DNA of 23,509 nucleotides from a virus, in IMG/VR virus record IMGVR_UViG_3300006734_000040, positions 1 to 23,509 of that record, one strand, 5' to 3'. Of the stretch, positions 1 to 8,931 are shown in pieces. A model generated the notes under the pieces. That model saw nothing but the letters and a program-made list of their open reading frames with translations, was not told the origin of the DNA and did no database searches. Positions within the stretch are counted from its first letter, which is position 1. Each line of letters starts with the position of its first letter. The position numbers and the translations under genes are program-made.

Positions 1-1
1 C

Positions 2-3000
2 ACAACAACAAGAATCGTTACAGCTATAAAAGTAGCTGATGATTTAGCTGCCGAGACCGGCAATGGCCGTGTTAAGATGTACGATGATGGTACAATGGAA
101 GTAGAGTTTGCAAAAGGCTATACCGAAGTTGATAAACCTGACGGCACTGTTGAAGTTATTAGGACTGAAAACATTCCGGAATACTTAGCAGAAAACCCTG
201 AAGTAGAGAACGCTACTGATCTTATGATTGAGTATACGGTCCTACACAACAACCCTAGACCACTCACAGCGGAATCAAGAAAGGAGGAATCCGTAGAATC
301 AGATATACCAAAGCTTCATAAATCCCTACAAAATTTTCTTAAGAGTTTAGGGTTCTCCACAACTACTTTAGAAAAATACAGGGAGAACTACAGAACGAAG
401 TACGGTAAAGATCCGGATATTAACGCATTAGCTGACCTTACAAACAAGATAGTAGCATTCAAGGATGGCAGAATACCTTTGGAGGACTTATCGGAAGAGG
501 TGGCTCACATTGCAATCGAAGCCTACAATGATCAGGCATCTATAAATGAAGTACTTCAGAACATTCATCTAACACCGGAGTATGAAGAATTCTACGAGTA
601 CTACAAATCTAAATACTCACCGTTCTTCAAAGGAGAGAAGCTAGAAAATAGAATCAAGAAAGAGATACTTGGTAAGATACTAAAGAGAGAATTCCTTACT
701 AGATTCAGCGAGCAGAATAAAACAGAAGAGCAGAAGTCTCTAGCAGAGAAGCTTAGAGGTATTTGGGAGTGGTTTGTGAATAGGCTATCTATGATGGTTA
801 TGCCAAGCCATACTAGAGCTCTCCAAAAGTTGAATCAAGATATAGCAGATAGCGTCCTTAATGAAAACATGGAGGACTTCCAAGCGGAGTTTGAAGCTGG
901 GATAAACTTCTACTACAATGCAATGGACAACAAGTCTAAAAGCATAGAAGATGAGTTAGCTATGTCTCGAAGAATCGTAGAAGACCTTTATTCAAAGGCT
1001 CTTGACACACCAACAAATAGAGCACAATTAGAAAGACTTAGTGAAGTAAATGGATTCATAGATGTTTTGAGCTCCGTAAATACAATTGTTGGTATTGCAG
1101 AGAACCAAGTAAATATTCTTCTATCAAATGCCACAGAAGCAAATGCTAGAGGTGAGGTATTATCCACAGCGGATCAAAACAGATATCAAGTATTAAAGGA
1201 GAATCTTATCCCAACAATCGAAAACATTATATCAAAGCTACCTAAAGCTTCTGTAGATATGAATGTTGAGGACGAACTATTGTTGGAGCGTATGAAGAAC
1301 ATCATAAGCATATCTGAGAATATCCCGGTAAAAATGTCAAGGGTATCACCTTTGATTAATGCTGATAAGGTTGCTTGGGTTGATAAGATGCTACTCAGGA
1401 TAATCGATAAATTCCAGCTCAACGACAAGCAAAAGAAAGAACTTGTTAACAGCTTAGACGGAACATCTCTATCAGACATAGGATGGTTAGGGAAAACTTT
1501 CGGACTATCAAGCCACAGTAAGAACTTGGCTATGCAGCTTATGTACCACACAGTTACAACTATCGGTGCTAAAGTGAACAGGAGATTCAACAACATCTTC
1601 AACAAAGAGATTAAAGAGATAACTGATAGGGGGCTAGAAAAACACCAAAGGTCTATCATATACAGAGATGAGAATGGTAAACCTACTTTCTACTACTTGT
1701 CTCCAAGAGACTACGCAAGGTATGACAGAGAGTTAAGAAACTTCGAGAATCAAAAGATAGCAGAACTCACTGATTTATCTGTGGAAGAGGTGGAGTCAAG
1801 AAGAAAAGGAAAAGACGGGTTAAAGCCTAATGAGATAATAAAGGATGAAACGAATTATCAAGACTACCTAGAGACAGTTAAAACTTGGAAGAATGAAGTA
1901 GGACAGGAGAGAAGGTTTACGGATAAGTACTACGAAGACCGTAACAGAAGATTCGATTCCGCAAATGTATCTCAAATAACTAGACAATATTTATCTACAA
2001 AGAACTTAGGGAGACTATCAAGAAGGAGTAAGTATATTAATCCGGATGGAACTACCGATTTGAGTAAACAAACAGAAGCAGAAAAGATAGAGGACAGAAA
2101 GGACTTCAAAGATCACCAAGCTGCTAAAAGTCCATACGATTCTACAGGTATATTGAAGCCAGGTCTGAAGGTTGTAAATATAGAAGACCTGTCGGCAGAA
2201 GAGATGCTATCTATCCCGGTTGACATAGATTCTGACTACAAAGGCGATGTTGTAATATTAGAGTCAGGACAAGATATAGAGACTCTTTCAAGTGAATCTA
2301 GAATAGCACTAGACCTGTTTAATCTAGATATGATTTATAGAGCAGAGTTAAAGGACAACTCAAGAACTAATAAACCTATTGAGAAGTTTACAGATAACAT
2401 AAAAGAAATCGAGCAAGACGGAAAGTCTGCATACGATTGGCTTATGTCAAATGCAAATTTAGGTTTGGCTTCTTCGTTCTATGAGAACATGGGAACATCT
2501 GAATCCTATATGGACAGAGCGAAAGAGTATGTAAAGTCTATTGAAGACCCCGAAGATAGACTACTAAAAGAGGTGCTTTTAGAAAAGCTTAAGAGTGCGC
2601 AAAGTACAAGAAAGAATCTATTGAAACAGAATAGAAGATCAGATAGCACTATAGAGACAGATGTTCATCACATGACAACTCAAGCTAGACAAGCGCTACT
2701 AGAGTTAGACGAGGAAATATCTGACATAAGAATAGCACTAAGTGTTCCATTTGAAGAATCAGAGGAAGCGGAAGAGACTGTGCAGTATTTTGAGCAAGGC
2801 CTAAACGAAGACTACCAAAGAATGCTTACGGAAAGCGGTAAGTCAGAATATGACTTCGCACTACAGCACATGTCAAGACGTAGCAGAGTTAGGACAGAAA
2901 GGTTTGGACAGCAGATTGAAGACTTTGTTAATGGAAGGAAGTCATATCTAGATCAGGCCTTTGATAACTTTGTTAACGAAAGTTTTGAGAGAGGGCTTAT

Positions 3001-5320
3001 ACCTGAAAACGCAGGACCAAAAGAAATGATTAGAATCCTAAAGAATGAGTATGCAAAAAGAAATTTGGCTACGTATTTCAAAAGATTCCAACCTACTGGT
3101 TATACAGAGATGCTAAATGCAATGAAGTCAGGTGAACTTAGTATCGCTGATATCCTAGATGAAAACAAAAGACCTGGACTTGAGGCACAATATGAAGCTC
3201 TGAAATATTTGGAGATAACTCCGGAGTATTCTTGGAGTGAAGATGTGAATAATGAAGAATACATAAATCCAAACTTCAAAGCCAAAGGCCAAAGAACTCA
3301 ACCTAAGTTCTTGAATGATGAGTTCTTTGAAAGATATGGTATAAGCAAGGAAGCTTACCTAGAACTTGAAGACGAAGATATTTCTAAGCTAAAACCAACA
3401 AGGAATCAAGATGAATTTGATTTACTTGTAAAGGTGACTAACCTAAGAGAGATGTCTCTAAAAGAACAAGGTGATGATATTACCGGAAATAAGTATTTGA
3501 GACCGCAGATTTCAAAAGACAATTTTGAAAAGGTACTTGATGCCCATAAAGGAGGTTTAGGTTCTAATATTAAAGACTTCTTCACGGATATGGCCAAATC
3601 AAAAAAGGATGAGAAGGACTATGGTGAAGAGTTATCAGATAGTGGTGTAAACATAAAGGTTGTTCCTAAGTATTATCAGGATTTTTTGGAAGACCCTTCA
3701 TTAGTAACAGAGAATGTTATTGAAGCTGCAATGGTAGATTTAAAAGCAGCAATCAGATACAGAGAGAGGCTAAACTCTGAAAGAGATATAAAAGCTATTG
3801 AGTACAGGATATCTCAACAGAGGTTTAAGAATTCTGGCGGTAAAGGTAGAAAGTCTAGAATACTAAAAAGAGGAGAGGTCTCAGGATACTATGAGAAAGC
3901 TCAAGAGATGGCTGATTACCACCTTTATGGTATTAGGCAGAACAGAAAAATGATAGTTAATTTATTTGGTAAAGAAGTTGATTTATCTCAGCTATTCAAC
4001 ACTATAACAAAAGGTGTAAGAAATCTAAACCTCAAGTTTAATGTAATAACAGACTTAACATCTTATACAACCGGTGTGTTCAATAATCTTGTAGACACTT
4101 TAGCAGGAGACTACTACCATGTTTCAAGTGCTAAAAAAGCTTCTAAAAAGTTACCAAAAATGGTTGCAGACTATTTGATGGAGTCAGGTAAAATGGCAAA
4201 AAAATCAGAGCTAGGCCATTTGATGGAGTTTTATGGTGTATTTGATCCGTTAGATAGAGTTGATGAGTCTACAAGAAATAGACTCCTAAGATCAGTGGCT
4301 AAGTCAGGTTACGCAGCTTCTAAGTTAGCTAACTTACCGGTTACACCAAAGAATATGCTGACAATGCTTTATGACCACAAGTTTTACAATGGAAGGTTTG
4401 TCGATTTCAACACTTTTTCTAGAGCAATGAGAGCCGAGAAAAAGGATATAGTAAAGAAAGAAATTGAAGCATTGTGGGAGATGAACACCGAGACTTTGTA
4501 CAGCAATCTTGAAATAAACCCAGATACGGGTGTAAAATTCAATGAAAAATTCAAGCAAAAGTTCCCACAAAATACAGAGAACGAATTCGACCAAATAAAC
4601 GAAGAACTGATATCTAAAATCGCACAAGTCAATCAAAGTGTTGATGCTATTATCTCAGAGGGGGACCAAATTGCTGGTCAGAGAGATGCGCTAGTAAATG
4701 CTACCTTAATGCATAGAGGTTGGTTTATAATCAATATGACAAGGAAGTTTAAAGGTAAACATTTTAATATAAGTACCGGTCAAATTGAGAAGGGGCATTA
4801 TGATTTTATGTTAAGACTTTTTGGCAACTCATCAAAAGAAGAATTAAAAGCCTTCGAAGAGATGTCTAGACAAGCGGAAGGAAGAAACTTAAAAAGATTT
4901 GGTTTTGATGCCGTTGGTATAGCTATCCTTTCAATTCTTACACACCTTCTTTTAGGAGCAGATGATGATGATGATACTACCATAGAAAATTTAGCACAGC
5001 TTATTACACTTAGAACTTTGAATGAAAGTGTTTCTCAATCAATTATCGGTCTACCTGGTTCTGTAGAAGAGATATACACAGAACCTGTGATACAGTTTAG
5101 AAACATAAAAGACGGATTCGAGGGGCTTTTTAACCTTAAAGATGAAATAAAAAGAGAGAAACTGTTCAAACAATTCTTGCCTTATAAAAGATACAATCAA
5201 CTTAGAGATATTGATAGACAAATCGATAGTTATCTACACTTTAACGGTCCTACAAACGAAGAACAATACTTCAGCACATTATGGTATCCACTTGTTCCAG
5301 CTAGAGGAAAATCAAAATAA
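2..5320 (+). CDS. Giant virion-associated-type protein, 5'-truncated by window edge
   Basis: The frame is open from base 2, with 25 sense codons before the first ATG at 77, so the true start lies outside the window and at least 1772 residues are present. I do not recognise a named family with confidence. Counting from the ATG at 77, residues about 115-150 contain a segment with EEVAH at 140-144 and a further Glu at 149, which resembles a degenerate zincin-type metallopeptidase helix. The middle is long, charged and helix-rich. Near the C-terminus one hydrophobic stretch (about 1610-1628) is followed directly by five Asp residues, the only clear membrane-like segment. Giant proteins of this kind in large Bacteroidota phages are usually virion components, some injected with the DNA; that role is inference. 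No RNA-polymerase DxDxD-type motif was seen. A separate promoter follows immediately, so this gene ends the upstream unit. Confidence 0.85.
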   Translation, partial: TTTRIVTAIKVADDLAAETGNGRVKMYDDGTMEVEFAKGYTEVDKPDGTVEVIRTENIPEYLAENPEVENATDLMIEYTVLHNNPRPLTAESRKEESVESDIPKLHKSLQNFLKSLGFSTTTLEKYRENYRTKYGKDPDINALADLTNKIVAFKDGRIPLEDLSEEVAHIAIEAYNDQASINEVLQNIHLTPEYEEFYEYYKSKYSPFFKGEKLENRIKKEILGKILKREFLTRFSEQNKTEEQKSLAEKLRGIWEWFVNRLSMMVMPSHTRALQKLNQDIADSVLNENMEDFQAEFEAGINFYYNAMDNKSKSIEDELAMSRRIVEDLYSKALDTPTNRAQLERLSEVNGFIDVLSSVNTIVGIAENQVNILLSNATEANARGEVLSTADQNRYQVLKENLIPTIENIISKLPKASVDMNVEDELLLERMKNIISISENIPVKMSRVSPLINADKVAWVDKMLLRIIDKFQLNDKQKKELVNSLDGTSLSDIGWLGKTFGLSSHSKNLAMQLMYHTVTTIGAKVNRRFNNIFNKEIKEITDRGLEKHQRSIIYRDENGKPTFYYLSPRDYARYDRELRNFENQKIAELTDLSVEEVESRRKGKDGLKPNEIIKDETNYQDYLETVKTWKNEVGQERRFTDKYYEDRNRRFDSANVSQITRQYLSTKNLGRLSRRSKYINPDGTTDLSKQTEAEKIEDRKDFKDHQAAKSPYDSTGILKPGLKVVNIEDLSAEEMLSIPVDIDSDYKGDVVILESGQDIETLSSESRIALDLFNLDMIYRAELKDNSRTNKPIEKFTDNIKEIEQDGKSAYDWLMSNANLGLASSFYENMGTSESYMDRAKEYVKSIEDPEDRLLKEVLLEKLKSAQSTRKNLLKQNRRSDSTIETDVHHMTTQARQALLELDEEISDIRIALSVPFEESEEAEETVQYFEQGLNEDYQRMLTESGKSEYDFALQHMSRRSRVRTERFGQQIEDFVNGRKSYLDQAFDNFVNESFERGLIPENAGPKEMIRILKNEYAKRNLATYFKRFQPTGYTEMLNAMKSGELSIADILDENKRPGLEAQYEALKYLEITPEYSWSEDVNNEEYINPNFKAKGQRTQPKFLNDEFFERYGISKEAYLELEDEDISKLKPTRNQDEFDLLVKVTNLREMSLKEQGDDITGNKYLRPQISKDNFEKVLDAHKGGLGSNIKDFFTDMAKSKKDEKDYGEELSDSGVNIKVVPKYYQDFLEDPSLVTENVIEAAMVDLKAAIRYRERLNSERDIKAIEYRISQQRFKNSGGKGRKSRILKRGEVSGYYEKAQEMADYHLYGIRQNRKMIVNLFGKEVDLSQLFNTITKGVRNLNLKFNVITDLTSYTTGVFNNLVDTLAGDYYHVSSAKKASKKLPKMVADYLMESGKMAKKSELGHLMEFYGVFDPLDRVDESTRNRLLRSVAKSGYAASKLANLPVTPKNMLTMLYDHKFYNGRFVDFNTFSRAMRAEKKDIVKKEIEALWEMNTETLYSNLEINPDTGVKFNEKFKQKFPQNTENEFDQINEELISKIAQVNQSVDAIISEGDQIAGQRDALVNATLMHRGWFIINMTRKFKGKHFNISTGQIEKGHYDFMLRLFGNSSKEELKAFEEMSRQAEGRNLKRFGFDAVGIAILSILTHLLLGADDDDDTTIENLAQLITLRTLNESVSQSIIGLPGSVEEIYTEPVIQFRNIKDGFEGLFNLKDEIKREKLFKQFLPYKRYNQLRDIDRQIDSYLHFNGPTNEEQYFSTLWYPLVPARGKSK

Positions 5321-5323
5321 TTC

Positions 5324-5354
5324 TTTGAGTTGTACTATTTTTTAATTATATTTG
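5324..5354 (+). promoter_or_regulatory. Bacteroidota-type promoter for the primase operon
   Basis: TTTG at 5324-5327, then 19 bases, then TATATTTG at 5347-5354: an exact match to the TTTG-N19-TAnnTTTG consensus of the primary Bacteroidota sigma factor. The ATG of the primase lies only four bases after the -7 box. With the usual start about four bases past the box, the mRNA would begin at or next to the ATG (leaderless). Confidence 0.8.
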
Positions 5355-5358
5355 CTTC

Positions 5359-6336
5359 ATGTCAAAAACAGATTATAGATATGAAGCCTCTACCCTAGCA
5401 TCTCTAGGTATATCAGTAATTCCTGTAAAGACAGACGGTTCTAAGCTACCTAAAATCAGGTGGAAAGAGTACCAAGAAAGGATAATGTCAGAAGAAGAAA
5501 TCGATAGACATTTCTTTGATTGTGGAGGTGTTATAGCAATAACAGGTGAGGTGTCAAAGCTACTCTGCATAGATTTTGATTTAGACAAGGAATTAGAATC
5601 CGATGACTACTGGAGTATGTTTATGAGTCGTGTTCCTGAAGAAATGAAAAGGCGAATGCTTATCAATAGAACTAGGTCCGGTGGGTTTCATGTTTGGCTG
5701 AGAACTGATTACGAAGATAAATCTAGAAAAGTCACACACAGACCACTAACAATACCTGAGCTCGGAACTAGATATAAAGTGCTACTAGAGAATGGTGCTA
5801 ACGAGAAGACTGCCAGTACTATGTTACTCAAAAAACCTGTAGAGTGCGTTATAGAAACAAGATCAAAAGGGAGTTATGGTGTATTTATACACGAGCAATA
5901 CTCAAGGTTTTATGGTAATAAGCTGAGTTATTTTACTAAAAATGAAGTAGAATTTCTTCTTAACATAGGGTACAGCTTAGATTACAACTTCAAAAAACAG
6001 AAAGTCTACACCGGAAAAGAAAGTTCGTACAAGATAATATGCAAGTTTAACGAAGACGCTAAAGCTAGTGGTATAGTTGAGTCTATAGAGAAGTCAGGAT
6101 TATTTACTCTTTATGACATTGACAATAACGGAAACTATCGCTTATCAAGAGTAGGTTCATCAAGCCCCTTCTCAGCTTATGTATATGGAGACACCGGTGT
6201 ATTTCATATATTTGGCTTGAATCCATTCACAGAAAACGATAATAATACTTTGTCTCCATTCGAGACATTTTGTATTGTTAATAACCTCACCGAGTATGAG
6301 GCGGTTAAGAAACTAGAAAATTCACACTACAAATGA
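5359..6336 (+). CDS. Archaeo-eukaryotic-type primase / prim-pol domain protein
   Basis: A 325-residue protein matching the bifunctional DNA primase/polymerase N-terminal (prim-pol) family. It would lay down primers for phage DNA replication. The visible hallmarks are an N-terminal region with IPVKTDGSKLPKIRW (20-34), the metal-binding acidic motif IDFDLD (71-76, Asp72 and Asp74), SGGFHVW (107-113, with the Ser-x3-His nucleotide-binding pair Ser107/His111), and IETRSKGSYGV (165-175) for the third motif. No helicase domain is fused; the DnaB-type helicase is a separate gene at 8928. The gene starts four bases after a consensus -7 box. Its TGA overlaps the ATG of the next gene (ATGA), so the two are probably translationally coupled. 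The C-terminal 120 residues show nothing recognisable. Confidence 0.82.
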   Translation: MSKTDYRYEASTLASLGISVIPVKTDGSKLPKIRWKEYQERIMSEEEIDRHFFDCGGVIAITGEVSKLLCIDFDLDKELESDDYWSMFMSRVPEEMKRRMLINRTRSGGFHVWLRTDYEDKSRKVTHRPLTIPELGTRYKVLLENGANEKTASTMLLKKPVECVIETRSKGSYGVFIHEQYSRFYGNKLSYFTKNEVEFLLNIGYSLDYNFKKQKVYTGKESSYKIICKFNEDAKASGIVESIEKSGLFTLYDIDNNGNYRLSRVGSSSPFSAYVYGDTGVFHIFGLNPFTENDNNTLSPFETFCIVNNLTEYEAVKKLENSHYK

Positions 6337-7067
6337 AACAACTACTAACTAATATATTTATACTGTTTTCAATAACAGTAATAGCTCAACCTTGGTCACC
6401 TGATGGTATTTGTGATTTTACAAATGGCCAACAATGGAATAATGGAAACTCAAAAGGATGTGCATGTACTTGGTATGACACAGACGGTAATCTAAATTGT
6501 GCATTTGGTGATTGTGGGCAAAATGCTATTCTAGAATGCGTCTACGATTGTAATGGAGAAAATGGCTATGCAACTGATCAGCAACCTAGAATTTGTGATA
6601 TAAATTCAGTTCCAATATGCTGGTTCCAAGGCAGTGGTTCAGCTGGGCAATTATTCTGTGAACAAGTTCTGCCTGCATCGTTCCTGTATCTTAGAGGCCA
6701 CAACAATGGCTCAAAGAATATTATTGAGTGGGCATCTTTATCTGAATACAATACATCTCACTATACTATATTCAAATCAATAGACGGAGTTACTTTTGAG
6801 GGCATAATTTCTCTTATAGCAAACGGAAATACATCTGAGATAAGTACTTACAGAGCGATAGATTTAGACATTGAAGATATGACTTACTACAACGTAAGAC
6901 AATACGATATTGATGGTACTGAGTGGGATTTTGGATATGTAGTAATAGATAAGTCTTTAGATGAAGTGTATAAAGTTATAAATATGATTGGTCAAGAGGT
7001 GGACATAAATACACCTGGCATAAAGATACTGATATACAAAACAGGTAAAACTATCAGAATATATTGA
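6333..7067 (+). CDS. Secreted Cys-rich protein with T9SS-cargo-like C-terminus
   Basis: A 244-residue protein with three visible parts. Residues 1-18 form a signal peptide (Lys, then a hydrophobic core, probable cleavage near VIA-QP). Residues 27-109 hold ten cysteines in a Gly/Asn-rich region, suggesting disulfides outside the cytoplasm. Residues 113-206 match the beta-sandwich repeat common in secreted Bacteroidota proteins (pattern: WaSLSEYN, then FKSIDG, then GNTS, then YYNVRQYDIDG). Residues 212-244 (VINMIGQEV to the end) resemble the type A sorting domain that routes cargo to the type IX secretion system. It overlaps the primase stop (ATGA) and the next start (TTGA), so it is embedded in a replication operon, an odd place for a secreted protein. 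Likely host-derived cargo; function unknown. Confidence 0.78.
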   Translation: MKQLLTNIFILFSITVIAQPWSPDGICDFTNGQQWNNGNSKGCACTWYDTDGNLNCAFGDCGQNAILECVYDCNGENGYATDQQPRICDINSVPICWFQGSGSAGQLFCEQVLPASFLYLRGHNNGSKNIIEWASLSEYNTSHYTIFKSIDGVTFEGIISLIANGNTSEISTYRAIDLDIEDMTYYNVRQYDIDGTEWDFGYVVIDKSLDEVYKVINMIGQEVDINTPGIKILIYKTGKTIRIY

Positions 7068-7612
7068 TACAAAGAAAACTATATAGTTGTGAAATACCCG
7101 GCTGTAGTTCAAAGGTAGCAATTAGGTCAACAATAAAGACAGGTGAGTATAAAGGTAAGAAAGCCTGCCCTGGTTGCAAACATAAAATTGAAGGTGCTAA
7201 ATCGCCTAAAAAAAGGCTTAAACCATTCAATCAAAAAACTAAGGACAAACGTAAAGCCGAAAGAGCTGGTCTTCCTAAATTTTTCAAAGACTCTATAAAG
7301 GATTTAGTCAGCAATCCTATATGCGCTAATTGCGGAAGAAAAATAAATGCAGAGTATATGCCTGTAATGAACATAGCTCATATACTATCTAAGTCAATAT
7401 ACAAATCAGTTATGGCACATCCAAAAAATTTCATATCTTTGTGCGCTTATAAAGACAATCCTGACGGAAGTAGCTGCCATTATGATTTCGATAACAATAT
7501 TCTTGATCGTCCGAAAATGCCTTGCTTTAAGGAAGCAAAAGAAAGATTCTATGACCTCAAAGACGAAGTTATTGAAAGAGGGAAAGAATACTCTACATAC
7601 ATTGAAAATTAA
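7064..7612 (+). CDS. HNH/NinG-like zinc-finger endonuclease
   Basis: A 182-residue protein with two zinc sites. The N-terminal pair Cys9/Cys14 with Cys35/Cys38 looks like a zinc ribbon. The C-terminal half carries CANC (87-90), AHI (His106), HPKNF (His119, Asn122), Cys127 and SSCH (Cys138, His139), the layout of HNH/treble-clef phage nucleases such as NinG, which resolve or cut branched DNA. Residues 44-70 are strongly basic, fitting DNA binding. The start used is TTG at 7064, overlapping the TGA of the upstream gene. The next in-frame ATG lies far inside the domain and would remove the zinc ribbon, so the TTG is preferred. It probably acts in recombination or DNA processing; the exact substrate is not readable from sequence. 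Confidence 0.72.
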   Translation: MIQRKLYSCEIPGCSSKVAIRSTIKTGEYKGKKACPGCKHKIEGAKSPKKRLKPFNQKTKDKRKAERAGLPKFFKDSIKDLVSNPICANCGRKINAEYMPVMNIAHILSKSIYKSVMAHPKNFISLCAYKDNPDGSSCHYDFDNNILDRPKMPCFKEAKERFYDLKDEVIERGKEYSTYIEN

Positions 7613-7626
7613 TTCAAAACAAATAT

Positions 7627-8157
7627 ATGAAAGTAAACGTAAAAAAGTTACATCATTCAGCAGTAGTTCCAAGCTACGCAAAACCGGGAGACGCAGGTCT
7701 AGACTTGACTGCGATATCCGTTAGCTTTGATGATGAAAATGGAACAATAGATTATGGAACAGGTTTAGCAGTAGAAATACCTGAAGGTCACGTAGGTCTA
7801 ATATTTCCAAGGAGCTCGCAAAGAAAAAAGGATTTAGTTCTAACAAATCATGTAGGTGTAATCGATTCCGGATATAGAGGAGAAATAAAATTTTCGTTCA
7901 AGCCAACAATTGAATATTGGGATGTACTGTCTAATGAAAAAAAGTTTTATGATTTACTAACTCATGGTGTTTTTGCCTTCTATGAAAGAGCAGTAGACGA
8001 GCATTATGATTACGGTAAACAAGCCTCTACATACGCATTAGGGGATAGAATAGGCCAAATAATTATATTACCATACCCAAATGTAGAGTTCAACATTGTT
8101 ACTGAACTAAGCGATACCGAGAGAGGGGAAGGAGGTTTTGGTTCTACTGGTAAATAA
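7627..8157 (+). CDS. dut: dUTP diphosphatase (trimeric dUTPase)
   Basis: Hydrolyses dUTP to dUMP and pyrophosphate, keeping uracil out of phage DNA and feeding dTMP synthesis. All five trimeric-dUTPase motifs are present: PGDAGLDL (20-27), PRSS (61-64), GVIDSGYRGEI (77-87), GDRIGQIIILP (139-149) and the P-loop-like tail RGEGGFGSTGK (166-176). At 176 residues it is longer than the usual 145-150. The extra residues lie between motifs 3 and 4 (about 92-137), a predicted surface insertion. The gene follows the HNH gene by 14 bases with no visible Shine-Dalgarno sequence. It is the last gene before a structured intergenic region. Confidence 0.95.
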   Translation: MKVNVKKLHHSAVVPSYAKPGDAGLDLTAISVSFDDENGTIDYGTGLAVEIPEGHVGLIFPRSSQRKKDLVLTNHVGVIDSGYRGEIKFSFKPTIEYWDVLSNEKKFYDLLTHGVFAFYERAVDEHYDYGKQASTYALGDRIGQIIILPYPNVEFNIVTELSDTERGEGGFGSTGK

Positions 8158-8165
8158 CTATTAAA

Positions 8166-8245
8166 GGTAGGTCAACCTGTGACAATGGAGGGGTTATGAA
8201 TGTTAGGTGCATAGTGCTGAAAGCTAAGGCAGCCCCTCCACTACC
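8166..8245 (+). ncRNA. Candidate structured RNA, three-way junction
   Basis: Between dut and the next promoter the sequence can fold as a three-way junction. P1 is GGTAG (8166-8170) with CTACC (8241-8245). P2 is a small hairpin, GTCA/TGAC, at 8171-8183. P3 is a 10-bp helix, 8186-8195 with 8231-8240 (TGGAGGGGTT / AGCCCCTCCA, one G-U pair). The P3 apical region (8196-8230) can form a further short hairpin. There is no T-run after it, so it is not a simple terminator. It matches no RNA family I can name. It could be a 3' UTR element, a processed small RNA or a ribozyme-like fold. Confidence 0.45.
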
Positions 8246-8269
8246 GATTCAATAAATATTCACAAAAAA

Positions 8270-8300
8270 TTGATTTTTATATAACTTTTAACTATCTTTA
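8270..8300 (+). promoter_or_regulatory. Promoter for the winged-helix/helicase operon
   Basis: TTG at 8270-8272, 20 bases, then TATCTTTA at 8293-8300 (7 of 8 matches to TAnnTTTG counting the free positions). The region 8246-8337 is extremely AT-rich. The ATG of the next gene is 37 bases downstream, giving a leader of about 33 bases. Confidence 0.6.
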
Positions 8301-8337
8301 TAAAGTTTTATTAGAAAATTTTAAATTTTATAATTTT

Positions 8338-8931
8338 ATGTACTTAAACGTTGGGATGATGGATAAGTATCAAGTTGATTGTTATGGCGTTCTAATACTT
8401 CAATTTGCAAAACAGCAAAAGAATGAAGACTTAGGGAGCAGGATAAAATCTCTTGGTAAATCAAATATTTCATTCTTGGAAGAAATAGGTCTTCTAAAAA
8501 AGATTAAAGGTAAAGCTGGACAACTTGAAGAGTCTAAACTACGATTGACTAAAAAGGGCTCTAAAGTTTTAGAGGACATTGAAACACCAGAGATACTACC
8601 GGAAGACTTAATCCTTTTTGATTGGATGTCTGATATATACCTAAAGTTAGGAAAAGATGTAGGCAATAAAAAGAAGACAAAGATGTACATCGCATTGTTC
8701 CGATCACATAGTGGCATAGAGAAAAATTGTCTAGCTACACTACTAGAACACTTTGTGAATGACGAGGATAACATGGAATATAATATGAAACTAGAGTTCG
8801 CATTCTTTAAACCTACAAATGTGTTTCAAGTTAAGTTTGACCTTGACCAAAGCCGTTTGTACTCCTACTACATAAAGAGAAAAGATTTCTTTGACTCCAA
8901 ATTTGAGAAACTAAACAAGTCAGTAGCATGA
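8338..8931 (+). CDS. Winged-helix-like protein coupled to the replicative helicase
   Basis: A 197-residue protein not assignable to a named family. Residues about 12-80 are helical and then read FLEEIGLLKKIKG followed by LRLTKKGSKVLEDI, the recognition-helix plus wing pattern seen in winged-helix DNA-binding proteins. The C-terminal half (90-197) is mixed alpha/beta and charged. The TGA overlaps the ATG of the DnaB-type helicase (ATGA), so the two are made together. By position it could be a replication initiator or helicase loader, which phages often encode directly before the helicase; that is inference. The start could also be Met7 or Met8; Met1 is kept because the frame begins 37 bases after a good -7 box. 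Confidence 0.7.
   Translation: MYLNVGMMDKYQVDCYGVLILQFAKQQKNEDLGSRIKSLGKSNISFLEEIGLLKKIKGKAGQLEESKLRLTKKGSKVLEDIETPEILPEDLILFDWMSDIYLKLGKDVGNKKKTKMYIALFRSHSGIEKNCLATLLEHFVNDEDNMEYNMKLEFAFFKPTNVFQVKFDLDQSRLYSYYIKRKDFFDSKFEKLNKSVA

Noticed and set aside
1186-1659. Minus-strand open frame of 157 codons inside the giant gene
   Set aside because: A long coding shadow: hydrophobic, Ser/Leu-rich product as expected from the complement of a Lys/Glu-rich gene.
7482-7724. Plus-strand open frame of 80 codons overlapping HNH and dut
   Set aside because: It lies in another frame across two solid genes and has no family features.
8166-8245. Hammerhead ribozyme or tRNA at the three-way junction
   Set aside because: The hammerhead core motif is missing, and there is no T-arm or anticodon arm, so only an unnamed structured RNA is claimed.
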